A stretch of DNA of 64,000 bases from DATDDB01 sp036524005. Its GTDB lineage: Bacteria > Pseudomonadota > Gammaproteobacteria > Burkholderiales > Gallionellaceae. The notes under the pieces were generated by a model. It saw only the letters and a list, made by a program, of their open reading frames with translations. It had not been told where the DNA came from and made no database searches. Of the stretch, positions 9,325 through 18,297 are shown in pieces (position 1 is the first letter of the stretch; each line of letters begins with the position of its first letter). The position numbers and the translations under genes were made by a program. The DNA lies in assembly GCA_036524005.1 (NCBI GenBank), contig DATDDB010000094.1, positions 23,276 to 87,275 on the forward strand, read 5' to 3'.

Positions 9325-10724
9325 GCGCTCGCCGCCATTTCGCACACTTGCGCAGGCACGCCGCCGATGGAACCTGCGCCCATGGTCACCACCACGTCGC
9401 CGGGCTGCGCCATTTTCAGTATGGCTTCCGGCATGTCCTTGATATTTTCAACGAACGTTGCCTCCTCCTTGCCCGCCACGCGCAGCGCGCGCATCAGCGA
9501 ACGCCCGTCGGCCGCGACAATGGGCGCTTCGCCCGCGGCATACACCTCGCCCAGCAGCAGCGCATCCACGCCCGATAACACTTTGACAAAATCCTCAAAT
9601 AAGTCGCGCGTGCGCGTATAGCGGTGCGGCTGGAATGCGAGCACCAGGCGCCGGCCGGGAAACGCACCGCGCACCGCCGCCAGGGTGGCGGCCATCTCGA
9701 CCGGGTGATGACCGTAGTCGTCGATCAGGGAGAAGCTGCCGCCGCTGGCCAGCGCAATCTCCCCGTAGCGCTGGAAGCGCCGTCCCACGCCCTGGAATTC
9801 CGCCAGCGCGGCGACGATCGCTGCTTCCGGCACGCCAATCTCCAGACCGACGGCGATGGCGGACAGCGCATTCAGCACGTTGTGCTGCCCCGCCAGATTC
9901 AGCGTGATGTCCAAATCAATCGGCACAGTATTGTGGCGGCACAGTGCGGTGAACTTCATGCGCCCGCCCTCGTGGCGGATATTGACCGCGCGAATCTGCG
10001 CGTCCTCCGACACACCGTAGGTGGTGACCGGCTTGCTGATGCGCCCCAGTATCTCGCGCACATTGGCATCGTCCACACACAGCATGGCACGTCCATAGAA
10101 CGGCAGGCGCTCCAGGAAATCCACAAACGCCTGCTTGAGGCGGCTGAAATCGTGGTTGTAGGTTTCCATGTGGTCCGCGTCGATGTTGGTGACCACCGCC
10201 ATGATGGGCGTCAGGTGCAAAAAGGAGGCGTCGGACTCGTCTGCCTCGGCCACGATGTATTCGCCGGTCCCGAGTTTGGCATTGGTGCCGCTGCTGTTGA
10301 GCCTGCCGCCGATGACATAGGTCGGATCGAACCCGCCCTTGGCCAGCACGCTGGCCACCAGGCTGGTGGTGGTGGTCTTGCCGTGCGTGCCCGCGATGGC
10401 GATGCCCTGGCGCAGCCGCATCAGCTCGGCCAGCATCACGGCGCGTGGCACCACCGGAATTTTGCCCGCGCGCGCGGCCGTCACTTCGGGGTTGTCTGCG
10501 CTCACCGCGGTTGACACCACCACCGCGTCGGCCCCGGCAATGTTCTGCTCCGCATGCCCCACCCGCACCTCCGCGCCCAGTTTGCGCAGGCGCGCCACCA
10601 CCGCGCTATCGGCCAGATCGGAGCCGCTCACCTGGAAACCCAGGTTGAGCAGCACCTCGGCAATGCCGTTCATGCCTGAGCCGCCGATGCCGACGAAGTG
10701 GATGTGTTTGATCTTGTGCTTCAT
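9321..10724 (-). CDS. murC: UDP-N-acetylmuramate--L-alanine ligase
   Basis: MurC adds the first L-alanine to UDP-MurNAc using ATP. The 467-residue protein begins MKHKIKHIHFVGIGGSGM, the Rossmann-type UDP-binding start, followed by the Mur ligase ATP loop GTHGKTTTTS (about 115-124), DADHMETY, and the C-terminal domain with DDYGHHPVE. The start at 10724 is set by GCAGGAG five nt upstream and by the family N-terminus. An open frame extends further upstream into murG but has no family similarity. Confidence 0.97.
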   Translation of the reverse strand: MKHKIKHIHFVGIGGSGMNGIAEVLLNLGFQVSGSDLADSAVVARLRKLGAEVRVGHAEQNIAGADAVVVSTAVSADNPEVTAARAGKIPVVPRAVMLAELMRLRQGIAIAGTHGKTTTTSLVASVLAKGGFDPTYVIGGRLNSSGTNAKLGTGEYIVAEADESDASFLHLTPIMAVVTNIDADHMETYNHDFSRLKQAFVDFLERLPFYGRAMLCVDDANVREILGRISKPVTTYGVSEDAQIRAVNIRHEGGRMKFTALCRHNTVPIDLDITLNLAGQHNVLNALSAIAVGLEIGVPEAAIVAALAEFQGVGRRFQRYGEIALASGGSFSLIDDYGHHPVEMAATLAAVRGAFPGRRLVLAFQPHRYTRTRDLFEDFVKVLSGVDALLLGEVYAAGEAPIVAADGRSLMRALRVAGKEEATFVENIKDMPEAILKMAQPGDVVVTMGAGSIGGVPAQVCEMAASA

Positions 10725-10734
10725 GGCTCCTGCC

Positions 10735-11802
10735 TCATTTCGCCACCTCCGCGCACACTTGCGCCACGCGCTGCGCGGCGTTGGGCTGTGCCACCGCGCG
10801 CGCCGCCTGCGCCATTTCCAGCGCGCGCGCACGCGTCATGCCCTGCAGCAATTCCGCCAGCCGCTCCGGCGTCAGCTCTTTCTGCGGCAACAGCACCGCC
10901 GCCCCGCGATCGCTCAGGAAATGCGCATTGACGGTCTGGTGATCGTCCACCGCATGGGGGAACGGCACCAGCATGCTGGCCAAACCTGCCGCTGCCAGCT
11001 CGGAAACGGTCAAGGCGCCGGCGCGGCACACCACCAGGTCGGCCTGCTCGTAATAGAACGCCATGTTGTCCACGAACGGCGCCACCATGGCCTCCACCCC
11101 CGCCTGCTGGTAGGCCGCCCGGGTTGCCTCATAGTGCTGCTTGCCGCTCTGGTGCAGCACATGCGGCCGCACCTCCTGCGGGATCAGCGCCAATGCCTTG
11201 GGGATGCGTTCGTTGATCACCTTGGCCCCCAGGCTGCCGCCCACCACCAGCATGTTAAGCGGCCCTTCGCGCTTGCCAAAACGCGTGCCTGGCTCCGGCA
11301 GCGAAGCGATCGCTTCGCGCACCGGGTTGCCGCACCATTCCGCGTTCGGCAGCACATTCGGGAAGCCGCTCATTACGCGCTTCGCATAGCGTGCCAGCAG
11401 CTTGTTGCTCATGCCGGCGACGGCATTCTGCTCGTGGATTACCAGCGGACGGCGCAGCAGCGCGGCCATCAGCCCGCCGGGGACGGTGATGTATCCGCCC
11501 ATCCCCAGCACCACGGCGGGGCGGTATTGCAGGAACACGAACAGGCATTGCCACAAGGCGAACAGCAGGCTGAACGGCATGGTGATCTTGCGCAGCAAAC
11601 CCTTGCCGCGCAGGCCGTAGAAATCCACCAGACCCATGGCATAGCCGTGCTTGGGCACCAGCTCCGCTTCCATGCTGTTCGGCGCGCCCAGCCACACCAC
11701 CTTCCAGCCCTGCGCCTTCAGGCAATCCGCCACGGCCAGCCCGGGGAAGATATGGCCGCCCGTGCCGCCCGCCATGATCAGTATGGTTTTGCTCTTGCTC
11801 AT
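10735..11802 (-). CDS. murG: UDP-GlcNAc:lipid I N-acetylglucosaminyltransferase
   Basis: MurG makes lipid II on the cytosolic membrane face by transferring GlcNAc to lipid I. The 355-residue GT-B protein shows the N-terminal glycine loop MAGGTGGHIFPGLAVA (about 11-26), the second G-loop VVGGSLGAKVINE, and the UDP-GlcNAc-binding AGALTVSELAAAG motif. The start codon overlaps the ftsW stop by 4 nt, and murC follows after 10 nt. Confidence 0.97.
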   Translation of the reverse strand: MSKSKTILIMAGGTGGHIFPGLAVADCLKAQGWKVVWLGAPNSMEAELVPKHGYAMGLVDFYGLRGKGLLRKITMPFSLLFALWQCLFVFLQYRPAVVLGMGGYITVPGGLMAALLRRPLVIHEQNAVAGMSNKLLARYAKRVMSGFPNVLPNAEWCGNPVREAIASLPEPGTRFGKREGPLNMLVVGGSLGAKVINERIPKALALIPQEVRPHVLHQSGKQHYEATRAAYQQAGVEAMVAPFVDNMAFYYEQADLVVCRAGALTVSELAAAGLASMLVPFPHAVDDHQTVNAHFLSDRGAAVLLPQKELTPERLAELLQGMTRARALEMAQAARAVAQPNAAQRVAQVCAEVAK

Positions 11803-12956
11803 CTTGTCTGGCCCCGCATCATTTTCCTGTTCTCATAGTCAATTCTCAGCAGGATGGCCACGGCGAGGCAGTTAACTGCCATGCCGCTGCCGCCGAAGCT
11901 GAGGAACGGCAGGGTCAATCCCTTGGTGGGCAGCACGCCCATGTTCACGCCGATGTTGATCATGGCCTGCATGCCCAGCCACAGGCCGATGCCCTGCGCC
12001 ACCAGGGCGGGAAACTGCATATCCAGGAATGCCGCCTGGCGGCCTATGGCAAATGCGCGCATCACCAGCAGTGCAAACAGCGCAATGACAGCGCCCACGC
12101 CGACCACGCCCAGCTCCTCTGCAATCACCGCCATCAGAAAATCGGTGTGCGCCTCAGGCAGATAGAACAGCTTCTCCACGCTGGCGCCCAACCCCACGCC
12201 CAACCACTCGCCACGCCCGAAGGCTATCAGCGAATGGCTCAGCTGGTAGCCCTTGCCGAAGGGATCGGCCCAGGGGTCCATGAATCCGGTCAGGCGATGC
12301 ATGCGATAGGGTGCAATCAGTATCAGCGCAGCAAAGGCAAAGGGCAGCGCAACCAGCAACCCGCCAAACACCTTGATGTTGAATCCGCCAAGGAACAGGG
12401 TGCACAGCGCGATGGAGCAGATCACCACGAACGCCCCCATGTCCGGCTCCATCAGCAGCAGGCCGCCGACCAGCGCCATGATGAGGAACATCGGCCAGAA
12501 CGCCTTGAACAGATGGCCTTTGAGCATGCCCTTGCGCACGGTGTAATCGGCGGCGTACAGCACGGCCAGGAGCTTCATCAGCTCCGATGGCTGGAAATTG
12601 ACGATGAACAGGTACAGCCAGCGCTTGCTACCGTTCACTTCCTTGCCGACGCCCGGGATGAGCACCAGCAGCAGCAGCAGCACGCCCAGTATGAACAGGA
12701 AGGGCGCCATTTTTTGCCAGAACTGCACCGGAAACTGGAATGCGACCAAACCCAGCATCAGCCCGACTCCGATGAACATGCCGTGCCGGATCAGGTAATA
12801 AGCGGGTTGGCCGCGGCTCGCCTCAGCAATGGCAATGGACGACGAATACACCATCACCAGGCCGAGCGAAAGCAGTGCGACAACGCCCCATACCAGCACT
12901 TGGTCGTACTCGGCCATGGGCTGTCTGCGCTTTCCCAGGAGGGTGGCGATCGTCAT
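11799..12956 (-). CDS. ftsW: Septal peptidoglycan glycosyltransferase FtsW
   Basis: FtsW is the SEDS-family polymerase that works with FtsI to build septal peptidoglycan. The 385-residue polytopic protein has about ten membrane helices and the SEDS signatures VGKEVNGSKRWL, LLMEPDMGAFVV and, near the end, LPTKGLTLPFLSFGGSGM. The start overlaps the murD stop (ATGA), which gives tight coupling in the operon. Confidence 0.97.
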   Translation of the reverse strand: MTIATLLGKRRQPMAEYDQVLVWGVVALLSLGLVMVYSSSIAIAEASRGQPAYYLIRHGMFIGVGLMLGLVAFQFPVQFWQKMAPFLFILGVLLLLLVLIPGVGKEVNGSKRWLYLFIVNFQPSELMKLLAVLYAADYTVRKGMLKGHLFKAFWPMFLIMALVGGLLLMEPDMGAFVVICSIALCTLFLGGFNIKVFGGLLVALPFAFAALILIAPYRMHRLTGFMDPWADPFGKGYQLSHSLIAFGRGEWLGVGLGASVEKLFYLPEAHTDFLMAVIAEELGVVGVGAVIALFALLVMRAFAIGRQAAFLDMQFPALVAQGIGLWLGMQAMINIGVNMGVLPTKGLTLPFLSFGGSGMAVNCLAVAILLRIDYENRKMMRGQTR

Positions 12957-14326
12957 GCCATCTCCTTCTGCAATTTTTTGACCGCCGCCACGAAAACTTC
13001 GGCGCGGTGCTCATAATTGCGGAACATGTCGAAACTGGCGCAGGCAGGAGACAGCAGCACCGCATCGCCTGGCCGGGCCAGCGCAGCACTCTGCCGCACC
13101 GCATCTGCCATGTCTTTTGCGTACACCACGGTCTTGCCGCAGCCTTGCAGCGCGGCCTCGATGAGGCCAGCATCGCGCCCGATCAGCACCGCAGCGCGCG
13201 CATGCTCGGAGACCGACTGCCTGAGCGGGGAGAAATCCTGTCCCTTGCCCTCGCCGCCGAGTATCACCACTGCGGGCCTGCCCAGCCCGTTCAATGCCGC
13301 CTCGGTTGCGCCGACGTTGGTTCCCTTGGAATCGTCGAAGTATTCCACGCCGCCGATTTCCGCAACCCTCTCCACGCGGTGCGGCAGGCCCTTGAAGGCG
13401 CGCAGTGCTGCGCACAAAGGTTCCAGCGGCAAATCGATGGCGCGGCACAATGCCAATGCGGCGAGCGCATTCGCGATGTTGTGCAATCCGGCCACCTGCA
13501 ATTCGTTGGCGTTGAGCACGCGCTTTTGCCCCTGCACCAGCCACAGGTCTGCGCCGTCGCGCGCAATGCTCCAATCGCCGTTCCGTTGCGGCTGCCTGAT
13601 CCCGAACTTGACGCACGCGCTTCCGGCCTGGGTCATCGCGTTGCTGCGTTCATCGTCGCGGTTGAGCACACGCACGCCGCAGCCGATGAAAATGCGCGCC
13701 TTGGCGGCAGCGTAGGCTTCCATGTCCGGGTAGCGGTCGAGGTGATCCTCGGTGATGTTGAGCACCGTCGCCGCATCGGGGTGCAGTGACTGGGTGGTTT
13801 CCAGCTGGAAGCTGGAAAGTTCCAGCACCCACACCTGCGGCTGCTTGCCCTGGCGCCGCAGCCACACGTCCAGCACGGCCGGCGAGATATTCCCCGCCAC
13901 TTCGGTATCCAGCCCGGCCGCGCGGCACATGGCGCCGACCATGCTGGTCACCGTGGTCTTGCCGTTGGCGCCAGTGATGGCGATGATTTTCGGGCGCCTG
14001 TGTTCCGGCAAGGCCAGTGCGAACAGTTCGATGTCGCCCGCCACCGGGATGCCCTGCCCGATCGCGCGCTGCACCAGCGGGTCGTACAGGGGCACGCCCG
14101 GGCTGATGGCGATGAGCTCGATGCCCTGCAGCAAGGCATCCTTGAACGGCCCGCAATGCACTGAGGAAATGGGCACGAGCTGTGTCACCTGGTCCAGGCC
14201 GGGCGGCTTGCTGCGCGTATCCGCCACGCGCAGGCGCGCGCCCTGTGCGCTCAGCCAGCGCACCAGGGACAGCCCGGTTTCACCCAGGCCCAGCACCAGC
14301 ACGGATTTTCCTTTCAGTTCCATCAT
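12953..14326 (-). CDS. murD: UDP-N-acetylmuramoylalanine--D-glutamate ligase
   Basis: MurD adds D-glutamate to UDP-MurNAc-L-Ala. The 457-residue product has the N-terminal nucleotide fold (VLVLGLGETGLSLVRWL), the Mur ligase loop ITGANGKTTVTSM, NITEDHLDRY, and the C-terminal DDSKGTNVGATEAA. Its 20-bp leader after mraY contains what looks like a partial copy of the last codons of mraY (see findings). Confidence 0.97.
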   Translation of the reverse strand: MMELKGKSVLVLGLGETGLSLVRWLSAQGARLRVADTRSKPPGLDQVTQLVPISSVHCGPFKDALLQGIELIAISPGVPLYDPLVQRAIGQGIPVAGDIELFALALPEHRRPKIIAITGANGKTTVTSMVGAMCRAAGLDTEVAGNISPAVLDVWLRRQGKQPQVWVLELSSFQLETTQSLHPDAATVLNITEDHLDRYPDMEAYAAAKARIFIGCGVRVLNRDDERSNAMTQAGSACVKFGIRQPQRNGDWSIARDGADLWLVQGQKRVLNANELQVAGLHNIANALAALALCRAIDLPLEPLCAALRAFKGLPHRVERVAEIGGVEYFDDSKGTNVGATEAALNGLGRPAVVILGGEGKGQDFSPLRQSVSEHARAAVLIGRDAGLIEAALQGCGKTVVYAKDMADAVRQSAALARPGDAVLLSPACASFDMFRNYEHRAEVFVAAVKKLQKEMA

Positions 14327-14345
14327 CTCAGCGTCGAAAGCCCCA

Positions 14346-15455
14346 TCATCTCAATTTCAGCGTCGACAATCCCATCAACACCAGCAGCATCGTGATGATC
14401 CAGAATCTGACCACCACCTGCGTCTCTTTCCAGCCCTTCTGTTCGTAGTGGTGGTGCAACGGCGCCATCAGGAATATGCGCTTGCCCTCGCCGTATATTT
14501 TCTTGGTGTACTTGAAGTAGCTGACCTGCAGCATCACCGACACCGCCTCGACCACGAACACCCCGCCCATGATGAACAGCACCAGTTCCTGGCGCACGAT
14601 CACCGCCACTACGCCCAGCGCCGCCCCCAGCGCCAGCGCGCCGACGTCGCCCATGAACACCTCGGCGGGATAGGCGTTGAACCACAGGAACGACAGGCCG
14701 GCTCCGGCAATCGCCGCACAGAATACCGCGAGCTCGCTTGCGCCCGGTATGTGCGGAACGCCCAGGTATTTGGAGAACTCCACGTGGCCGGCGACATAGG
14801 CGAAGATCGCCAGCGCACTGGCCACCATCACGGTCGGCATGATGGCCAGGCCGTCCAGGCCGTCGGTGAGATTGACCGCATTGCTGCTGCCGACGATCAC
14901 ACAGTAGGTGAGCACGATGAAGCCGACCGCGCCCACCGGGATCGCCACGGTCTTGAAGAACGGCACGATCAGGTCGGTATGCGCAGGGGAACTGGCGTTG
15001 TACAGCAGGAAAGCGGCCGCCGCCAATGCGATCAGCGATTGCCAGAACATCTTGGCCCCTGCCGACAGCCCTTTCGGGTTGCGATGCACCACCTTGCGGT
15101 AATCGTCCACCCAGCCGATGGCCCCGACACCGAGCGTGGTGAGCAGAACCACCCAGATGTACGAATTGTGCAGGTCGCCCCACAGCAAAGTCGTCACCGC
15201 CACGGATGCCAGGATCAGTGCGCCGCCCATGGTCGGCGTGCCGGACTTCACCAGGTGGGTCTGCGGACCATCGGTGCGCACCGCCTGGCCGATTTTCATC
15301 GCGGTCAGCCTGCGGATCATCGCCGGCCCGACGATGAAACCGAAGAACAGCGCGGTCATCGCCGCCAGCACGGCGCGCAGCGTGATGTAATTGAACACGT
15401 TGAACGTGCGTATGTCAGTGGCCGTTGCCAGCCACTGCGCTAGTGAGAGCAGCAT
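14346..15455 (-). CDS. mraY: Phospho-N-acetylmuramoyl-pentapeptide transferase
   Basis: MraY transfers phospho-MurNAc-pentapeptide to undecaprenyl phosphate to form lipid I in the inner membrane. The 369-residue polytopic protein has about ten helices and the family blocks SGTPTMGG, WVDDYRKV, NLTDGLDGLA with its metal-binding Asp, MGDVGALALG and APLHHHYEQKGW. The first 16 nt overlap the end of murF. Confidence 0.97.
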   Translation of the reverse strand: MLLSLAQWLATATDIRTFNVFNYITLRAVLAAMTALFFGFIVGPAMIRRLTAMKIGQAVRTDGPQTHLVKSGTPTMGGALILASVAVTTLLWGDLHNSYIWVVLLTTLGVGAIGWVDDYRKVVHRNPKGLSAGAKMFWQSLIALAAAAFLLYNASSPAHTDLIVPFFKTVAIPVGAVGFIVLTYCVIVGSSNAVNLTDGLDGLAIMPTVMVASALAIFAYVAGHVEFSKYLGVPHIPGASELAVFCAAIAGAGLSFLWFNAYPAEVFMGDVGALALGAALGVVAVIVRQELVLFIMGGVFVVEAVSVMLQVSYFKYTKKIYGEGKRIFLMAPLHHHYEQKGWKETQVVVRFWIITMLLVLMGLSTLKLR

Positions 15456-16816
15456 GTTTCTTCCCCTTCAATGCATCTGGCAACCACCCGCTCCATTTTC
15501 ATGAAGCGCGACCCCTTGACCAGCACGGTAGTGCCTGCGGCCAGCTCGCCATCCAGCACCGCGCACAAACTTTCCACATCCGCAAAATGCTGCGCCCCCG
15601 CGCCGAACTCGCGCACCGCCTCGCGGCTCAGCTCACCCAGCGCCAGCAGGCGCTGGATGCCCGCATGCCGCGCGACCGCGCCGATCTCCGCATGGAAGCG
15701 CGGCGCATTCTCTCCCAGCTCGCCCATGTCGCCCATCACGAAAATGCGTTTTCCGGATGCCTGCGCCAGCACCTCCAGCGCTGCGCGCATGGAGGCCGGG
15801 TTGGCGTTGTAGGTGTCGTCTATCAGAGCGGCGCCGTTTCTGGCAGCCTTGCGCTGCAGACGTCCGGCCACGCCGCCGAACTTTTCCAGGCCGAGGGCAA
15901 TTTTTTCCAGCGGGACCCCGAGCGCCACAGCCGCGGCCGTGGCCGCTAGCGCATTGCGCGCATTGTGCACGCCCGGCACTTGCAGACTGGCGGCAAATTC
16001 GCCCTGCGGTGTGAGCACGGAAAGCCGCGCGCCAGCCCCCTCGGCCTGCCATTTGCCCAGCACCGCGGGAAATCCCTTGAGCCCGAACTCGATTTCGGCG
16101 CGCCCCTCGGCCATCCTGCGCCACAGCGGCGCATATTCGTCATCCGCGTTGATCACTGCCGTGCCACCCGGCTTGAGTCCGGCGAAGATTTCCCCCTTGG
16201 CACGGGCCACGCCTTCCACCGAGCCCAGCCCGGCCAGGTGCGCGCCGGAAGCATTGGTGATGATGGCCACGTCCGGATCCGCCAGGCGCGAGAGATACTC
16301 GATTTCGCCAGGATGGTTCATGCCCATCTCGATCACCGCAAAGCGATGTCCCACATGCAGCCTGAGCAGTGTCAGCGGCAAGCCGATGTCGTTGTTCAGG
16401 TTGCCCTGGGTGGCCAGCACGCTTTCCGCGCCGCCCGTCACTTCGCACAGGATGGAGGCCAGCATTTCCTTGACCGTGGTCTTGCCGTTGCTGCCGGTCA
16501 GCCCCACCAGGGGGATTTCGAACTGCGCGCGCCAGTGCGCGGCGAGCCGCCCCAGCGCGAGACGCGTGTCCGCCACCAGCAGCACCGGGCAGGGTGCACT
16601 CCCGACCCAGCCGTCCGCGTTGACCATGGCGGCAACTGCGCCATCGCGCACGGCATTCGCCACGAAACCTGCGCCGTCGAAATTTTCGCCGCGCAGGGCG
16701 ATGAACAAGTTGCCTGCTTCGATCTTGCGGCTGTCGGTGGAAACCGAGGTGAAGCGCACGTCCCCGCCCACCATCTTTGCGCCCAGGATTTGCGCGGCTT
16801 CGGATAGCAGCATCAT
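15440..16816 (-). CDS. murF: UDP-MurNAc-tripeptide--D-alanyl-D-alanine ligase
   Basis: MurF attaches the D-Ala-D-Ala made by Ddl, completing the UDP-MurNAc-pentapeptide. The 458-residue protein shows the MurF N-domain (TDSRKIEAGNLFIALRGENF), the ATP loop LTGSNGKTTVKEML (about 108-121), the GMNHPGEI motif and the C-domain DDTYNANPASMRAAL. The ATG at 16816 (a second ATG follows directly) overlaps the murE stop. The open frame extends 24 codons further upstream into murE without family support. Confidence 0.97.
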   Translation of the reverse strand: MMLLSEAAQILGAKMVGGDVRFTSVSTDSRKIEAGNLFIALRGENFDGAGFVANAVRDGAVAAMVNADGWVGSAPCPVLLVADTRLALGRLAAHWRAQFEIPLVGLTGSNGKTTVKEMLASILCEVTGGAESVLATQGNLNNDIGLPLTLLRLHVGHRFAVIEMGMNHPGEIEYLSRLADPDVAIITNASGAHLAGLGSVEGVARAKGEIFAGLKPGGTAVINADDEYAPLWRRMAEGRAEIEFGLKGFPAVLGKWQAEGAGARLSVLTPQGEFAASLQVPGVHNARNALAATAAAVALGVPLEKIALGLEKFGGVAGRLQRKAARNGAALIDDTYNANPASMRAALEVLAQASGKRIFVMGDMGELGENAPRFHAEIGAVARHAGIQRLLALGELSREAVREFGAGAQHFADVESLCAVLDGELAAGTTVLVKGSRFMKMERVVARCIEGEETCCSH

Positions 16817-18297
16817 GCCTGCGCCCTCCACGCTGCCAGCGCCCGCTGCGCCACTTCCAGGTCGCTGAACGGGTGTTTCACGCCACATATCTCCTGATAG
16901 TCTTCATGCCCCTTGCCGGCGAGCAGCACGGTGTCCGCCGCTTGCGCCTCGCGGATGGCGACCCCAATCGCTGCGGCGCGGTCTTCGATGATGCGGAGGG
17001 GACTCCCGGTCATGCCGGAAACGATCGCGGCAATGATCTCTGCCGGGTCTTCGCTGCGCGGATTGTCATTGGTGACGATGCACACATCCGCCAGCTTCGC
17101 CGCCACCTGCCCCATCATCGGGCGCTTGCCGCGGTCGCGGTCTCCGCCGCAGCCGAACACGCACACCAGCCGGCCAGCCCCCTTCGCCTCGCGTAGCGAT
17201 TGCAGCACTTTCTGAAGCGCATCCGGCGTGTGCGCGTAGTCAATCACCACTGCGGGACGGTTGCCGCCGCCCAGCGCCTGCATGCGCCCCGGCGCGGCTT
17301 GCACCCGCGCCAATGCTGCCACGGCATCGGCCAATTCGACCCCGCTCACCAGCAGCACCGCCAGCGCGCCCAGCAGGTTGGAAGCATTGAAGCGTCCCAC
17401 CAGCCTGCTTTCCAGGCGTGCTGCCCCCCAGCTGGTGTGCAGCTGCAGGTCCAGCCCGGACTGGGTCATTTTCAGATCGCCGCAGTACACCATGCGCATG
17501 CCATTCTGCTCCGCATGCATCAGGGCGGCCTCGTTCAGCCCGTAGCCGGTGATTTCCACGCCGCTAGCCTGCAGCTTTCCGGCGAGGTCGAATCCGAATT
17601 CATCATCCAGGTTCAGCACGGCATGTTTCAGCTGCGGCCAGTCGAACAGGCGGCGCTTGGCGGCGGCATAATTGTCCATGTCACCGTGATAGTCGAGATG
17701 ATCGCGGCTCAGGTTGGTCAGCAGCGCCACGTCGTATTTCACCCCGTTGACCCTGCCCTGCGCCAGCGCATGGGAGGAAACCTCCATCACCGCGCCTTGC
17801 GCACCCTGCTGCACATATTCCGCGAGCAGGCCGTGAAGGCGGATCGCATCGGGCGTGGTGTTCAGGGTGGGCTGCAGCGCGCCAAAGAAGCCATTGCCCA
17901 AGGTGCCGAGCAAGGCGGTCTTTTTTCCCAGCGCGCCGAACGACTGCGCCAGCCAGTGGCTGCAGGACGTCTTGCCGTTGGTGCCGGTGACGCCGACCAT
18001 CCACAATTTTTTCGACGGGGCGCCATATATATAGTCTGCAATCTCCCCGGCGTGGTGGCGCAAATCGTGCACCGCCAGATTGGGAACCTGCCAGCCCGCG
18101 TTCCAGGAAAATTTCTCGGCTTCCCAGATCACCGCGTTTGCCCCATTGGCGATGGCCTGGGCAATGAACTGGCGCCCGTCGGCCGCAGCGCCGGGATAGG
18201 CGACAAATGTGTCGCCGGTCTCCACCTCGCGGCTGTCGGTGACCAGGCGCAGGATTTTCACCCCGAGCGAGTCGAGCAATCCGGTGTGAAAGCTCAT
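16813..18297 (-). CDS. murE: UDP-MurNAc-L-Ala-D-Glu--diaminopimelate ligase
   Basis: MurE adds the third residue of the stem peptide. The 494-residue protein has TDSREVETGDTFVAYPG, the Mur ligase loop VTGTNGKTSCSHW, LTNLSRDHLDYHGDM, and the pocket motif TNDNPRSEDP. The DNPR sequence is typical of ligases that select meso-diaminopimelate rather than lysine, in keeping with a Gram-negative wall. The start overlaps the ftsI stop (ATGA). Confidence 0.97.
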   Translation of the reverse strand: MSFHTGLLDSLGVKILRLVTDSREVETGDTFVAYPGAAADGRQFIAQAIANGANAVIWEAEKFSWNAGWQVPNLAVHDLRHHAGEIADYIYGAPSKKLWMVGVTGTNGKTSCSHWLAQSFGALGKKTALLGTLGNGFFGALQPTLNTTPDAIRLHGLLAEYVQQGAQGAVMEVSSHALAQGRVNGVKYDVALLTNLSRDHLDYHGDMDNYAAAKRRLFDWPQLKHAVLNLDDEFGFDLAGKLQASGVEITGYGLNEAALMHAEQNGMRMVYCGDLKMTQSGLDLQLHTSWGAARLESRLVGRFNASNLLGALAVLLVSGVELADAVAALARVQAAPGRMQALGGGNRPAVVIDYAHTPDALQKVLQSLREAKGAGRLVCVFGCGGDRDRGKRPMMGQVAAKLADVCIVTNDNPRSEDPAEIIAAIVSGMTGSPLRIIEDRAAAIGVAIREAQAADTVLLAGKGHEDYQEICGVKHPFSDLEVAQRALAAWRAQA

